Shown one piece after another: positions 1 through 7,596 of a stretch of DNA of 64,000 bases. The position numbers and the translations under genes are program-made. The stretch's first letter is position 1. Each line of letters starts with the position of its first letter. The notes beneath the pieces are model-generated. The model saw nothing but the letters and a program-made list of their open reading frames with translations, did not search any database and was not told where the DNA came from. The stretch comes from Clostridium drakei. Its GTDB lineage: Bacteria > Bacillota > Clostridia > Clostridiales > Clostridiaceae. The stretch spans positions 62,001 to 126,000 of the forward strand of contig NZ_JIBU02000005.1 in NCBI RefSeq assembly GCF_000633595.2, read 5' to 3'.

Positions 1-311
1 TTGATGAGAAGAATTTTATAACCATGACTGTTGATGAATATGAAACTATAAGACTAATTGATTTGGAAGGGTTTACTCAGGAAGAATGTGCCAATCAAAT
101 GAATATTGCACGTACAACGGTTCAAGGTATATATAATGATGCGAGAAGAAAACTTGCAGAGTCACTAGTAAATGGGAGGGTGCTAAGAATCGAGGGCGGA
201 GATTATAAACTTTGCAATGGATTTGAAAAATTTTGTGGTGGTCCAAGATGTTGTAGATATGATTGTAATAGAAATTTTGTGAAAAATGAAGATGAAGGTG
301 GATTAAAATAA
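1..311 (+). CDS. DUF134 family HTH protein, 5' end cut by window edge
   Basis: The reading frame is open from base 3 (codons D-E-K-N-F-I-T before the ATG at 24), so the true start lies outside the window and the ATG at 24 is internal. The visible part has the sigma-70 region-4-like helix-turn-helix of DUF134 ([15 protein letters not shown]) and then a Cys-rich tail ([11 protein letters not shown]). This family is predicted to bind DNA and is often found beside NifX/NifB-like and C_GCAxxG_C_C genes, as here. The target is unknown. Identification is by motif and context. Confidence 0.85.
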   Translation, partial: DEKNFITMTVDEYETIRLIDLEGFTQEECANQMNIARTTVQGIYNDARRKLAESLVNGRVLRIEGGDYKLCNGFEKFCGGPRCCRYDCNRNFVKNEDEGGLK

Positions 312-364
312 AAGTACTTCTATGAAGCGTAATTAGTAATATGAAGTAAAAGGAGTTATAAAAA

Positions 365-880
365 ATGAGCGAAAATTGTAAGCATAATCATAATATACGT
401 AGTAGTAAATATAGTGAGATTAACAGCTTTAAGGAGCGTGCAGTGGAATTGTTTAAACAAGGGTATAACTGTTCACAATCCGTATTTGCAGCTTTTTGTG
501 AAGAATGTGGAATGGATTTTGAAACAGCGCTTAGAATATCATCTTCTTTTGGTGGAGGTATGGGTAGGCTCCGAGAGGTTTGTGGAGCAGTAAGTGGTAT
601 GTTTATGGTAGCTGGTATGAAGTATGGGTATGTTGATCCAAAGGATAGATTGTCAAAAGCAGAACATTATAAGCGTATTCAACAACTTGCTGAGAAATTT
701 AAAGAAAATAATGGCTCATTAATTTGTAGAGAACTTTTAGGGCTATCTGACCAAAGTGAAAGTTACGTACCTGAGGAAAGAACAAAGGAATATTATAAGA
801 AACGTCCCTGTGTAGAAATTGTTGGTAGTGCTGCAGAAATTATGTATGAATATATAAAGTCCAATAAGCAGAGTTCTTAG
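365..880 (+). CDS. C_GCAxxG_C_C family redox protein
   Basis: A 171-aa soluble protein with the family signature: Y-N-C-S-Q-S, then G-G-G-M-G, C-G-A-V-S-G, and C-R-E-L-L-G, closing with a Cys near the C-terminus (R-P-C-V-E). These spaced cysteines are thought to bind a metal or Fe-S cluster or form disulfides; no biochemical role is established for the family. The ATG at 365 follows AAAGGAG with good spacing. It lies 53 bp after the DUF134 gene, probably in the same transcript. The last codons overlap a 20-bp sequence that recurs in the palindromic element near 31.25 kb, so its C-terminal end may have been altered by that repeat. A second member of the family is at 43397-43864. Confidence 0.9.
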   Translation: MSENCKHNHNIRSSKYSEINSFKERAVELFKQGYNCSQSVFAAFCEECGMDFETALRISSSFGGGMGRLREVCGAVSGMFMVAGMKYGYVDPKDRLSKAEHYKRIQQLAEKFKENNGSLICRELLGLSDQSESYVPEERTKEYYKKRPCVEIVGSAAEIMYEYIKSNKQSS

Positions 881-888
881 CATCAGAT
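869..888 (+). repeat. Solo arm of palindromic element
   Basis: Twenty bases (CAGAGTTCTTAGCATCAGAT) are identical to the reverse complement of the right end of the element at 31147-31266. The stop codon of the C_GCAxxG_C_C gene lies inside it. Only this arm is present here, so it is either a remnant or a shared terminator-type hairpin arm. Confidence 0.5.
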
Positions 889-928
889 AGAATTTTAATT
901 TCACCCTATGCTTAGAAAATTAATAAAT

Positions 929-968
929 CCAGTTAGAATAATTTTAAAAACTATTCTAACTGGCTTTT
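929..968. terminator. Bidirectional intrinsic terminator
   Basis: A perfect 12-bp stem (CCAGTTAGAATA at 929-940 with its complement at 952-963) with an 11-nt loop is followed by CTTTTT on the plus strand and an A-rich left side. It sits between the converging C_GCAxxG_C_C and NifX-like genes and can serve both. Confidence 0.85.
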
Positions 969-992
969 TAGTGGGTATATATTAAATAGAAA

Positions 993-1355
993 TTAACTAT
1001 GACATCCATGTTCATGTTCATGGCAGCAGTCACCAGAATCTACAAGTGAACCTTGAAGCCAGCTAGTAGCTACTGCATTTATGTCACCTGAACATCCACG
1101 TACTACATCAATGCCAGAATTCTTTAGTACTCTTACTGCACCTTCTCCCATATTACCAGCGAGCATAAGTGTAACACCCATTGATGAAAGAGTTTGTGCA
1201 ATATTTGATTTACATCCACAGCCGGCTGGTGATGGAACAACTTGTGAACCAACTACTTTTTTAGCAGCTGTATCAACTGTAAAAACAGTAAAATATTCAC
1301 AGTGACCAAAATGATCGTCAATTTGATTTCCACGAGATGGCAATGCAATTTTCAT
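993..1355 (-). CDS. NifX/NifB-type iron-molybdenum cofactor-binding domain protein
   Basis: A 120-aa dinitrogenase iron-molybdenum cofactor family protein. It begins M-K-I-A-L-P-S and has D-D-H-F-G-H-C-E-Y-F near the N-terminus, the conserved start of this RNase-H-like fold. A C-G-C-K-S segment follows and the C-terminus is rich in His and Cys (C-C-H-E-H-E-H-G-C-H), suggesting metal binding. Family members carry metal-sulfur cofactors or act as small metal-binding accessories. The start at 1355 is chosen because GAAGGAAGG lies just upstream; an open frame up to 1406 has no such site. Neighbouring DUF134 and C_GCAxxG_C_C genes are typical company. Confidence 0.9.
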   Translation of the reverse strand: MKIALPSRGNQIDDHFGHCEYFTVFTVDTAAKKVVGSQVVPSPAGCGCKSNIAQTLSSMGVTLMLAGNMGEGAVRVLKNSGIDVVRGCSGDINAVATSWLQGSLVDSGDCCHEHEHGCHS

Positions 1356-1421
1356 GTATAAATACCTTCCTTCTAAATTATTTAACATATTATAAGTTAT
1401 TGTCATATGCTCTTTATATAT

Positions 1422-1450
1422 ATAATAAACTTATATATGACATATGTCAA
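1422..1450 (-). promoter_or_regulatory. Promoter of the NifX-like gene with overlapping palindrome
   Basis: On the minus strand TTGACA and TATTAT are separated by 17 bp. A 12-bp perfect palindrome, TGACATATGTCA (1438-1449), overlaps the -35 box, and a related TGTCATATG lies at 1401-1409. This is a plausible operator, perhaps for the divergent MarR regulator (inference). Confidence 0.6.
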
Positions 1451-1480
1451 TAACAATAAAATAAGAGAATTATATTATAT

Positions 1481-1509
1481 TTGACAAAAGTGTTTAGCAG
1501 CTATATACT
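1481..1509 (+). promoter_or_regulatory. Promoter of marR-like gene
   Basis: TTGACA (1481-1486), a 17-bp spacer and TATACT (1504-1509). The expected start of transcription, about 7 nt downstream, coincides with the ATG at 1516. Confidence 0.65.
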
Positions 1510-1515
1510 ATTGCC

Positions 1516-1980
1516 ATGATGAATATGAAATTTAAAAATAGAAATAAAATAAGTTATACTTTTTTGAGAATAGTATCAAAAATTTCCGAATTTGATAAGA
1601 AAACTCGATATTATGGGACGGATGAACCCTTATATGAAGCTGAAATTCACATGATCAAGTCTATAAAAGAAAATGAAGGTATTCATGTGACAGGTTTGGC
1701 TGATATGTTGGGAGTTACGAAAGGAGCAGTTTCCCAGATTATTATGAAGCTTGACCGTAAAGGTATGATTATTAAAGATACTGATCCCCGCAATCAGTCA
1801 AGACTTTTGTTAAGGCTTACTTCAAAGGGTGAGATAGCCTATAAGAATCATGAAAAGTTACATAAAAAATATGAAGAGATTTTTGACGATTTACTTGAAA
1901 ATGCAGCAGAAGAAAACAAGACGTTTTTTAGAGAATTGCTTAACTCATTAGAAAAACAAATTGATGCTTTTGAAAAATAA
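1516..1980 (+). CDS. MarR family transcriptional regulator
   Basis: A 154-aa winged-helix regulator. The recognition region runs through G-L-A-D-M-L-G-V-T-K-G-A-V-S-Q-I, followed by the wing D-P-R-N-Q-S-R-L-L-L-R-L-T-S-K-G, both standard MarR features. It is followed 205 bp later by a MATE pump gene in the same direction, which is the likely target. No Shine-Dalgarno sequence precedes the start, and the ATGs at 1516, 1519 and 1525 sit at or just after the predicted transcription start. The mRNA may therefore be leaderless, which is unusual for a clostridium. Effector unknown. Confidence 0.9.
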   Translation: MMNMKFKNRNKISYTFLRIVSKISEFDKKTRYYGTDEPLYEAEIHMIKSIKENEGIHVTGLADMLGVTKGAVSQIIMKLDRKGMIIKDTDPRNQSRLLLRLTSKGEIAYKNHEKLHKKYEEIFDDLLENAAEENKTFFRELLNSLEKQIDAFEK

Positions 1981-2184
1981 ATGCAGGTTAAATTTTGATT
2001 ATGAAAAGTTAATGGTGAAATGGAGGCAATTATACGTAAGGTGTTTTTTTACCAAAAGAGTATAGATCCTATACACTTGTTAGATGACAACTATGCTAAG
2101 CCGCCTTAAACAAGATTAAATAAAGGATATACTTTTTTAAAGAAAGCGTATAGCAACTATACATATTAGAAAGGATATGATATT

Positions 2185-3561
2185 TTGAATTCGAAAAACG
2201 AAAAACTTAAAATGATGCGTGATGAAAGAATTCCTAAAGTACTGTTGAAAATGGGTATTCCTATTATGATAGGCATGATGATTTCTGCACTTTACAGTGT
2301 GGTGGATGCTTACTTCGTAGGTGGTCTTGGAACTAGTCAGATGGGGGCTGTATCCATTGCATTCCCAATTGTACAAATTGTAATTGGACTTGGCATGACC
2401 TTTGGAAGCGGTGCTGCATCTTACATTGCAAGGCTACTTGGAGAAGGAAAAACTGAAAAAGCAAATCAGACAGCTTCAACTGCACTGTTTTCCAGTTTGG
2501 TTGTTGGCATTATTGCCATAGCCATATCCTTATGTTTTCTTGATGATATATTAGTTGGTTTGGGAGCTACAAAAACAATACTGCCATATGCAAGAGAATT
2601 TGCAGTTATATATATTACAGGCTCAATTTTAAACATTTTTATTGTTACCATGAACAATATTGTAACCTCTGAAGGCATGTCAAAATTAACTATGACCTCT
2701 ATGCTGCTCAGCGGTGTGCTCAACATTATATTAAATCCAATTTTAATATATCCTCTAGGTCTTGGAATTAGAGGATCAGCTATTTCAACTGTTATATCAC
2801 AAGGTGCAGCTTCTCTTTTGTATATTTGGTACATGTTAAGTAAAAAAGGATGTTTGAGATTTTCTATAGGTAACTTTAGATTTGATACTGCCATTTTTGC
2901 AGAGATTTTTAAAGTTGGAATTCCAATTTTTGTTTCTCAACTCTTGTCAAGCACTTCAATGGCACTTTCCAATACTGCAGCAAGTAGTTATGGTGATTCA
3001 GCGGTAGCAGCCATTGGTGTTGTAACTCGTATCATGGCACTCGGAAGTTATGTGGTTTTTGGATTTATGAGGGGATACCAGCCAGTTGCAGGATATAATT
3101 ATGGTGCAAAAAACTATGATAGATTGAAGGAAGCAACAAAGGTATCAATTAAATGGTCAACAATATTCTGTATTGTTACTGCATTCATTTTAATCCTAAT
3201 TCCTGAACAAATTGTGTATTTGTTTTCTAAAAATGATGCAATGCTCATTGATATAGGCAGCAGAGCGCTTAGAGCAAGTGGGATTGCATTTATATTATTT
3301 GGATTTGAGCAAGTATATATGTGTTTATTTCTTGCTTTAGGAATGGGGAAAGAAGGTGGAATTTTAAGCATCAGTCGTCAAGGATTATTCTTTATTCCAG
3401 CTATTTTGATTATGCCAAGTTTTTTTGGTATTGAAGGTGTAATTTGGGCACAGCCTGCAGCAGATTTGTTCACTGTAATTTTAACCATAATATTTGCTAT
3501 CTCATTAAATAGAAAGCTGAAGGTCTTGAAGACAGAGTTTTTTTCAGGAAATGGAATTTAA
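2185..3561 (+). CDS. MATE family efflux transporter
   Basis: A 458-aa membrane protein with about 12 hydrophobic segments and the two-fold MATE repeat. Recognisable pieces include A-L-Y-S-V-V-D-A-Y-F-V-G-G-L-G near residue 35 and G-Y-Q-P-V-A-G-Y-N-Y-G-A in the second half. MATE proteins export cations, drugs or dyes in exchange for Na+ or H+. The start is a TTG at 2185 preceded by AGAAAGGATATGA. The gene follows a MarR regulator and ends at a strong terminator. The substrate cannot be told from sequence. Two more MATE genes occur at 20020 and 33062. Confidence 0.93.
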   Translation: MNSKNEKLKMMRDERIPKVLLKMGIPIMIGMMISALYSVVDAYFVGGLGTSQMGAVSIAFPIVQIVIGLGMTFGSGAASYIARLLGEGKTEKANQTASTALFSSLVVGIIAIAISLCFLDDILVGLGATKTILPYAREFAVIYITGSILNIFIVTMNNIVTSEGMSKLTMTSMLLSGVLNIILNPILIYPLGLGIRGSAISTVISQGAASLLYIWYMLSKKGCLRFSIGNFRFDTAIFAEIFKVGIPIFVSQLLSSTSMALSNTAASSYGDSAVAAIGVVTRIMALGSYVVFGFMRGYQPVAGYNYGAKNYDRLKEATKVSIKWSTIFCIVTAFILILIPEQIVYLFSKNDAMLIDIGSRALRASGIAFILFGFEQVYMCLFLALGMGKEGGILSISRQGLFFIPAILIMPSFFGIEGVIWAQPAADLFTVILTIIFAISLNRKLKVLKTEFFSGNGI

Positions 3562-3620
3562 AATAAGTGGCATTTTTTAAGATAATTATAATTGACTTAA
3601 TTGCATAGTAGATTTAAAAT

Positions 3621-3660
3621 ATAAGAGTAACTTTAGTTTTTAAAGTTACTCTTATATATC
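3621..3660 (+). terminator. Intrinsic terminator after MATE gene
   Basis: A perfect 14-bp stem (3621-3634 with 3642-3655, core AAGAGTAACTTT) and 7-nt loop, followed by ATATATCTTT. Confidence 0.8.
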
Positions 3661-3724
3661 TTTAGAGAATAATTAACAGAGAACAATAAAGGTGAGTTTT
3701 AAATAAAGAATGGAGGTCGTTAAA

Positions 3725-4939
3725 ATGGAGAATATAAATTTATTTTTGGTGTTTGTAGAAGGTGTATTATCGTTGCTTTCACCATGCATACTTCCTGTTC
3801 TTCCAGTGTATTTAAGTATATTGTCAAACAGTAGTGTACAGAGTTTAAAGCATGAAGAAGTTAAATTTATGAATAGTTCACTATTAAAAAATACAATTTT
3901 ATTCGTTCTTGGAATATCTACAACATTTTTCATATTAGGTTCTTCAGTAAGTGTATTAAACCAATTTTTTACCTCTAATAAAAAAATAATTATTTTAATA
4001 GGTGGAATTTTAATTATAATTATGGGAATTTTCTATATGGGGTATTTAAACATACCATTTTTACAAAAAGAGAAAAAAATACATATTGAGATAAAGGAAA
4101 TGAAACCTATAACTGCTTATATACTCGGTTTCACCTTTAGTTTTGGATGGACTCCATGTGTTGGGCCTATGCTTTCTTCTGTATTAATCATGGCGTCAAC
4201 TTCAAAAAATGTATTGATTGGAAATCTTTTGATATTAATTTATACCATTGGATTTATATTGCCATTTATAATAATTGCCATTTTTTATAACAAGTTGTTT
4301 AAATTTATTGATAAGATAAAGCTTCATATGGGAATAATACAAAAAATTGGTGGAATTATTCTTATAGTTTCTGGATTGATTATGATAATTGGAGGAACAG
4401 GTAAAACATTTGATTATACAAATAAAGAATCAACTAATAAAGTAGAACAAGTTCAAAGTAAGGATGATAAAAATGCACAAAGCAATAAGGATAATTCTAC
4501 GAAAGAGGATAAAATTAAAGCACCAGATTTTAACTTGGTTGATCAATATGGAAAAACACATAAGTTAAGTGACTATAAAGGCAAAGTAGTATTCTTAAAC
4601 TTTTGGGCTACCTGGTGTCCTCCATGTAGAGGTGAATTGCCTAATATAGAAGAAGTTTATAAGGAGTATGAAAATAATGATAAGGATGTTATAATTTTAG
4701 GAGTAACCGCACCTAATTTGGGCAGAGAGGGATCTAAAGAATATATAATGGATTTTCTCAATAAGCAGGGATATACTTTTCCAATAGTCTTTGATAATAC
4801 AGGAGAAATCATGGATCAATATAGTATAGAAGCTTTTCCAACTACATTCATAATTGATAAAGAAGGAAATGTAAATAAATATGTTCCAGGTCCTATGAAG
4901 AAGACTACAATGGAATCATTAATAAATAATGTTAAATAA
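3725..4939 (+). CDS. CcdA-type membrane domain fused to TlpA/ResA-like thioredoxin
   Basis: A 404-aa fusion. Residues 1 to about 230 form the CcdA/DsbD transmembrane domain with its paired cysteines in S-P-C-I-L-P-V-L-P and G-W-T-P-C-V-G-P. A Lys/Asn/Ser-rich linker leads to a TlpA/ResA-like domain (about 265-404) with the active site W-A-T-W-C-P-P-C-R. By family knowledge the membrane part moves electrons from cytoplasmic thioredoxin to the extracytoplasmic thioredoxin domain, which reduces disulfides outside the cell. The start at 3725 is set by TGGAGG upstream; an in-frame ATG at 3710 overlaps that site. An HxlR regulator follows at once, suggesting redox control. Confidence 0.92.
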   Translation: MENINLFLVFVEGVLSLLSPCILPVLPVYLSILSNSSVQSLKHEEVKFMNSSLLKNTILFVLGISTTFFILGSSVSVLNQFFTSNKKIIILIGGILIIIMGIFYMGYLNIPFLQKEKKIHIEIKEMKPITAYILGFTFSFGWTPCVGPMLSSVLIMASTSKNVLIGNLLILIYTIGFILPFIIIAIFYNKLFKFIDKIKLHMGIIQKIGGIILIVSGLIMIIGGTGKTFDYTNKESTNKVEQVQSKDDKNAQSNKDNSTKEDKIKAPDFNLVDQYGKTHKLSDYKGKVVFLNFWATWCPPCRGELPNIEEVYKEYENNDKDVIILGVTAPNLGREGSKEYIMDFLNKQGYTFPIVFDNTGEIMDQYSIEAFPTTFIIDKEGNVNKYVPGPMKKTTMESLINNVK

Positions 4940-4955
4940 CTTAGGAGATGATTTT

Positions 4956-5381
4956 TTGAAGGGAACATATGATTTCAAGTGTAATTTGGCTCAAACTTTA
5001 AATATAGTAGGCGATAAGTGGACTTTACTGGTTCTTCATAGAATTTTAAATAATAAAAATACGTTCAAGGAGCTGCAGGAGGCTTTAAAACCAATACCTA
5101 CTAATATTTTATCTGATAGGATAAAGTTGCTTGAAAAGAGTGGATTTATAGTTGCTAAAATATATAATGAACATCCGCCAAGATATCAATATCTATTGAC
5201 AGAAAAGGGAATGGATTTTAAACATGTATTTAACTCAATGATATTATGGGCAAATAAGCATTTAGAAGCATGCAAAAAAACAGTGTGCCATGAAAAATGT
5301 GGAAAAGAAGTAGAAATAAAATATTACTGTAAAGATTGTGATGAATATGTTGATGATTTAATAATTAAGGAATTGTACTAA
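4956..5381 (+). CDS. HxlR family transcriptional regulator
   Basis: A 141-aa winged-helix protein with the HxlR opening C-N-L-A-Q-T-L-N-I-V-G-D-K-W-T-L-L-V-L and the segment N-I-L-S-D-R-I-K-L-L-E. HxlR members often sense electrophiles or redox state through an N-terminal cysteine, present here. The C-terminus adds a Cys-rich piece (C-H-E-K-C-G and C-K-D-C) that could bind zinc. The TTG at 4956 is preferred because TTAGGAG sits at 4940-4946; the ATG at 4929 overlaps the upstream gene and lacks a site. It is probably co-transcribed with the CcdA-TlpA fusion. Confidence 0.88.
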   Translation: MKGTYDFKCNLAQTLNIVGDKWTLLVLHRILNNKNTFKELQEALKPIPTNILSDRIKLLEKSGFIVAKIYNEHPPRYQYLLTEKGMDFKHVFNSMILWANKHLEACKKTVCHEKCGKEVEIKYYCKDCDEYVDDLIIKELY

Positions 5382-5386
5382 AATAG

Positions 5387-5491
5387 ACATATTTAAAAGA
5401 TGATAAAATAAAAGAAATTACTATTTTCGGCGGTACAGGAGCTGTAACTAATGGATTTGAAAATGTAATTAATGATTTAATAAAAAAATAG
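5387..5491 (+). pseudogene. C-terminal remnant of a CW_binding_2 cell-wall-binding protein
   Basis: A 34-codon open frame with no start codon reads K-E-I-T-I-F-G-G-T-G-A-V-T-N-G-F and ends N-D-L-I-K-K-stop. This is the typical end of a CW_binding_2 repeat (compare I-Y-V-V-G-G-N-T-S-V-S in the intact protein at 59789). It is followed directly by a strong terminator. The rest of the gene is gone, so this is the tail left by a deletion or rearrangement. Confidence 0.7.
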
Positions 5492-5501
5492 TCTAAAGGA
5501 T

Positions 5502-5535
5502 AAGAGGAAGATTTTAATGTCTTCCTCTTAGTTTT
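5502..5535 (+). terminator. Intrinsic terminator after CW-binding remnant
   Basis: A perfect 10-bp stem, AAGAGGAAGA (5502-5511) with its complement (5520-5529), 8-nt loop, then AGTTTTTG. Confidence 0.85.
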
Positions 5536-5739
5536 TGAGAAAATTAATATATATTTATCAATATTTTAATAAGAAAATTATACATTTATATTTAGAGAAA
5601 AAAAGGAATACAAATAGGACATTTATTTATTTAATGCAGGAATTTAACTATTTTTGTAGAAGTATAATGTAATTGATAAAATTTGTGAATTTATATATAG
5701 GTTTGAAATTATTATAGATAAAAAGTGGGAGGTGGTATT

Positions 5740-6420
5740 TTGAAATTACAGGATAAAAATAATAAATTAGCAAAAAGAAAGTCTAATGATTCAGATAAGA
5801 CTATGATTTTAAAACCTAAAGATATTGAAACAAAGCCAGTTAAGAAAAGCAAAAAACTTTGGATTATTGGAGGAATAGTAGGACTATTTATACTTATAGG
5901 AGTTATAGGTAGCTCAAACAGTTCTAATAACAATAATACTAGTAGTAGTTCTGTGCAGACAACTTCAAGTGCACAAAAGCAAGCTGCAGCTGAAACAGCT
6001 CCAGTGAAAAGCACTTTGAAGTATGATGGAGATACTTATGATGGTTATATAAAGGATAATAAAAAAGTTCATCTAGGTAAGTATACTTGGGAAAATGGTG
6101 ATGTTTATGATGGACAGTGGGAAGATAATAAGATGAATGGAAAAGGTGTTTTGAAGAAAGCTAATGGTGACAGTTATAATGGAGAATTTGTGAACAATAA
6201 AAGGCAGGGCAGCGGTACTTATATATGGGCCAATAGTGAAAGTTATGAAGGAAGTTTTCAAAATGATTTAATGAATGGAAAAGGTGTTTATAAATTTAAA
6301 AATGGTGATGTTTATGATGGACAGTGGAGCAATAATAAAATGAATGGCGAAGGAAAATATACCTATAAAAATGGACAAGTACAGCAGGGAACTTGGGAAA
6401 ATAATAAATTAAAAAAATGA
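5740..6420 (+). CDS. Membrane-anchored MORN-repeat protein of the HXS locus
   Basis: A 226-aa protein with a charged N-terminal tail (1-39), one transmembrane helix (about 40-59), an Asn/Ser/Gln-rich linker and roughly six MORN repeats (about 82-226) such as Y-D-G-Q-W-E-D-N-K-M-N-G-K-G. MORN repeats form open beta-sheets used for scaffolding or lipid/protein contact. The TTG at 5740 is chosen because GGGAGGTGG precedes it; the GTG at 5725 lies upstream of that site. It is the first gene of a tight series ending with the radical-SAM genes, only 17 bp before the His-Xaa-Ser substrate, so a role in that system is likely by context. Exact function unknown. Confidence 0.8.
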   Translation: MKLQDKNNKLAKRKSNDSDKTMILKPKDIETKPVKKSKKLWIIGGIVGLFILIGVIGSSNSSNNNNTSSSSVQTTSSAQKQAAAETAPVKSTLKYDGDTYDGYIKDNKKVHLGKYTWENGDVYDGQWEDNKMNGKGVLKKANGDSYNGEFVNNKRQGSGTYIWANSESYEGSFQNDLMNGKGVYKFKNGDVYDGQWSNNKMNGEGKYTYKNGQVQQGTWENNKLKK

Positions 6421-6437
6421 TTTGGGGTGCATAAATA

Positions 6438-6890
6438 ATGAAAGAAAAAGGTATAAGCAAATTACAATTTCCTCAAATAAAGAAATCTATAACTGATTTT
6501 ATATATGAAGAAGAAGGAGAAATAAGCAGAAATAAGTTGATGTTTATAGGATCTTTATTAGTAATAGCTAGTTTTATAGCTTCTAGTGAAACTGCATTTG
6601 CTTCACATAGATCTCATTCTTCACACAGTTCTCATTCTTCCCATAGTTCTTCAAGTTATGGTGGGGGAGTTAGTCATACAAATAGTGACAGCTACACGAA
6701 TTCATCACCAGATACTACACCATCAAGCACTGGCAGCTCGTCAAATGGCAATAATTCTTCAACTTCAGCTGGAAGTAGTGTAAATAGTACACAAACTCAA
6801 CCACAAGCACAGCCTCAGCAAACAGTAATACAACCTGATCCAGTACCACAAACTCCTCAGACACCAGCTGATACAGATTTGCCAAAGTAA
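6438..6890 (+). CDS. hxsA: His-Xaa-Ser repeat protein (HXS system substrate)
   Basis: A 150-aa protein with five consecutive H-X-S triplets (H57-R-S, then four H-S-S, residues 57-71), followed by an S/G/T/Q/P-rich tail. The N-terminus has a basic stretch, then E-E-E-G-E-I-S-R-N, then a hydrophobic helix (about 34-48) and A-F-A just before the triplets. The helix could be a signal peptide cleaved after A55, which would put the triplets at the mature N-terminus, or a prepilin-like leader cut after G27 by the adjacent A24 peptidase. In the HXS family the repeats are the predicted targets of the paired radical-SAM enzymes. RBS GGGGTG lies 5' of the ATG. The modification is unknown. Confidence 0.8.
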   Translation: MKEKGISKLQFPQIKKSITDFIYEEEGEISRNKLMFIGSLLVIASFIASSETAFASHRSHSSHSSHSSHSSSSYGGGVSHTNSDSYTNSSPDTTPSSTGSSSNGNNSSTSAGSSVNSTQTQPQAQPQQTVIQPDPVPQTPQTPADTDLPK

Positions 6891-6913
6891 AATTAGTATA
6901 AAGGAAGAAATGT

Positions 6914-7348
6914 ATGGATAATGTAATTGAAGTATTAAAAGATGATAAAGCAATATTTTTTGTGAACGAAGAAATATATTCTCTTACAGCAGTAATGAAA
7001 ACAGCATATATGTTTATTGAAAAAGTTTATATTTATTTTGATTATGAAAAAGAAAAATTAATAAGGGTTGAATTTATTCTAAAAGAAGTTAAAGATAAAG
7101 ATTTTTTGAAAAAGTTAGTAGGAGAATTTTATAATGAATTATTAAATCAGACTCTTAGAATTAAAATTTTTAAAGAAACAAAACATATAAGAGAATTAAT
7201 ACTAGGAAGAGCATTTTATAACACATGTGTAGAAGTTGAAGAAAGTAGCAGCTTAAATAAAAATATTCCTTACTATGAAATGAATGGAAAAGATGAAAAA
7301 GAAATATTTAGTGATGATGAAATAAGTAAAGCTTGGGAAGAAAGCTAG
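6914..7348 (+). CDS. hxsD: HxsD family protein
   Basis: A 144-aa protein. The N-terminal part (Y-S-L-T-A-V-M-K-T-A-Y-M-F) and the segment F-Y-N-E-L-L-N-Q-T-L-R followed by E-T-K-H-I-R-E-L-I-L-G-R-A-F fit the HxsD family, which is defined by an L-L-N/D..L-R core. HxsD always accompanies HxsB and HxsC but its role is not known; a substrate-recognition or chaperone role is an inference. The last 35 residues are acidic and probably flexible. It starts 23 bp after hxsA with AAGGAAG upstream, and is one of a run of closely spaced genes. Confidence 0.75.
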   Translation: MDNVIEVLKDDKAIFFVNEEIYSLTAVMKTAYMFIEKVYIYFDYEKEKLIRVEFILKEVKDKDFLKKLVGEFYNELLNQTLRIKIFKETKHIRELILGRAFYNTCVEVEESSSLNKNIPYYEMNGKDEKEIFSDDEISKAWEES

Positions 7349-7372
7349 TTTGTCTAAATTAAGGAGATTTTT

Positions 7373-7579
7373 ATGCAATTTTTTAAGCTAAATTTAGAGA
7401 TTTACCCTTTAAAGTATATAAAGAAAGCTATAGAGGATTATAGTAGTTTAGTTAAAATTAAGTGCAGCTTAGAAGAAAATACAGTTATACTTAATTTTGA
7501 TTGTGATGAAGAAGATTTTCAAATAATTAAAAATGAATTCTGTAATTATCTTATAGGATTAGTTGGAAAGTATATATAA
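7373..7579 (+). CDS. Small HxsD-like protein
   Basis: A 68-aa protein with RBS AAGGAG, 24 bp after hxsD. Its sequence can be laid over the N-terminal half of hxsD: Y-P-L-K-Y-I-K-K-A against Y-S-L-T-A-V-M-K-T-A, then alternating beta-type residues, then D-F-Q-I-I-K-N-E-F-C-N-Y-L against D-F-L-K-K-L-V-G-E-F-Y-N-E-L. It lacks the L-R...E-T..I-R tail. It looks like a shortened HxsD paralogue produced by tandem duplication. A peptide-binding partner for one of the two radical-SAM enzymes is possible but unproven. Confidence 0.6.
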   Translation: MQFFKLNLEIYPLKYIKKAIEDYSSLVKIKCSLEENTVILNFDCDEEDFQIIKNEFCNYLIGLVGKYI

Positions 7580-7596
7580 TATCAGTAGGTGAATGC

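Noticed and set aside
1081-1305. 74-codon frame on the plus strand opposite the NifX-like gene
   Set aside because: Shadow of the real gene on the other strand.
6600-6655. Tandem short DNA repeat at the His-Ser codons considered as a CRISPR-like or simple repeat
   Set aside because: It is explained by the H-X-S triplets of hxsA; unit length is only 9 bp and it is coding.
6586-6783. 65-codon frame rich in His and Leu inside hxsA in another frame
   Set aside because: A by-product of the repeated His-Ser codons; no ribosome binding site.
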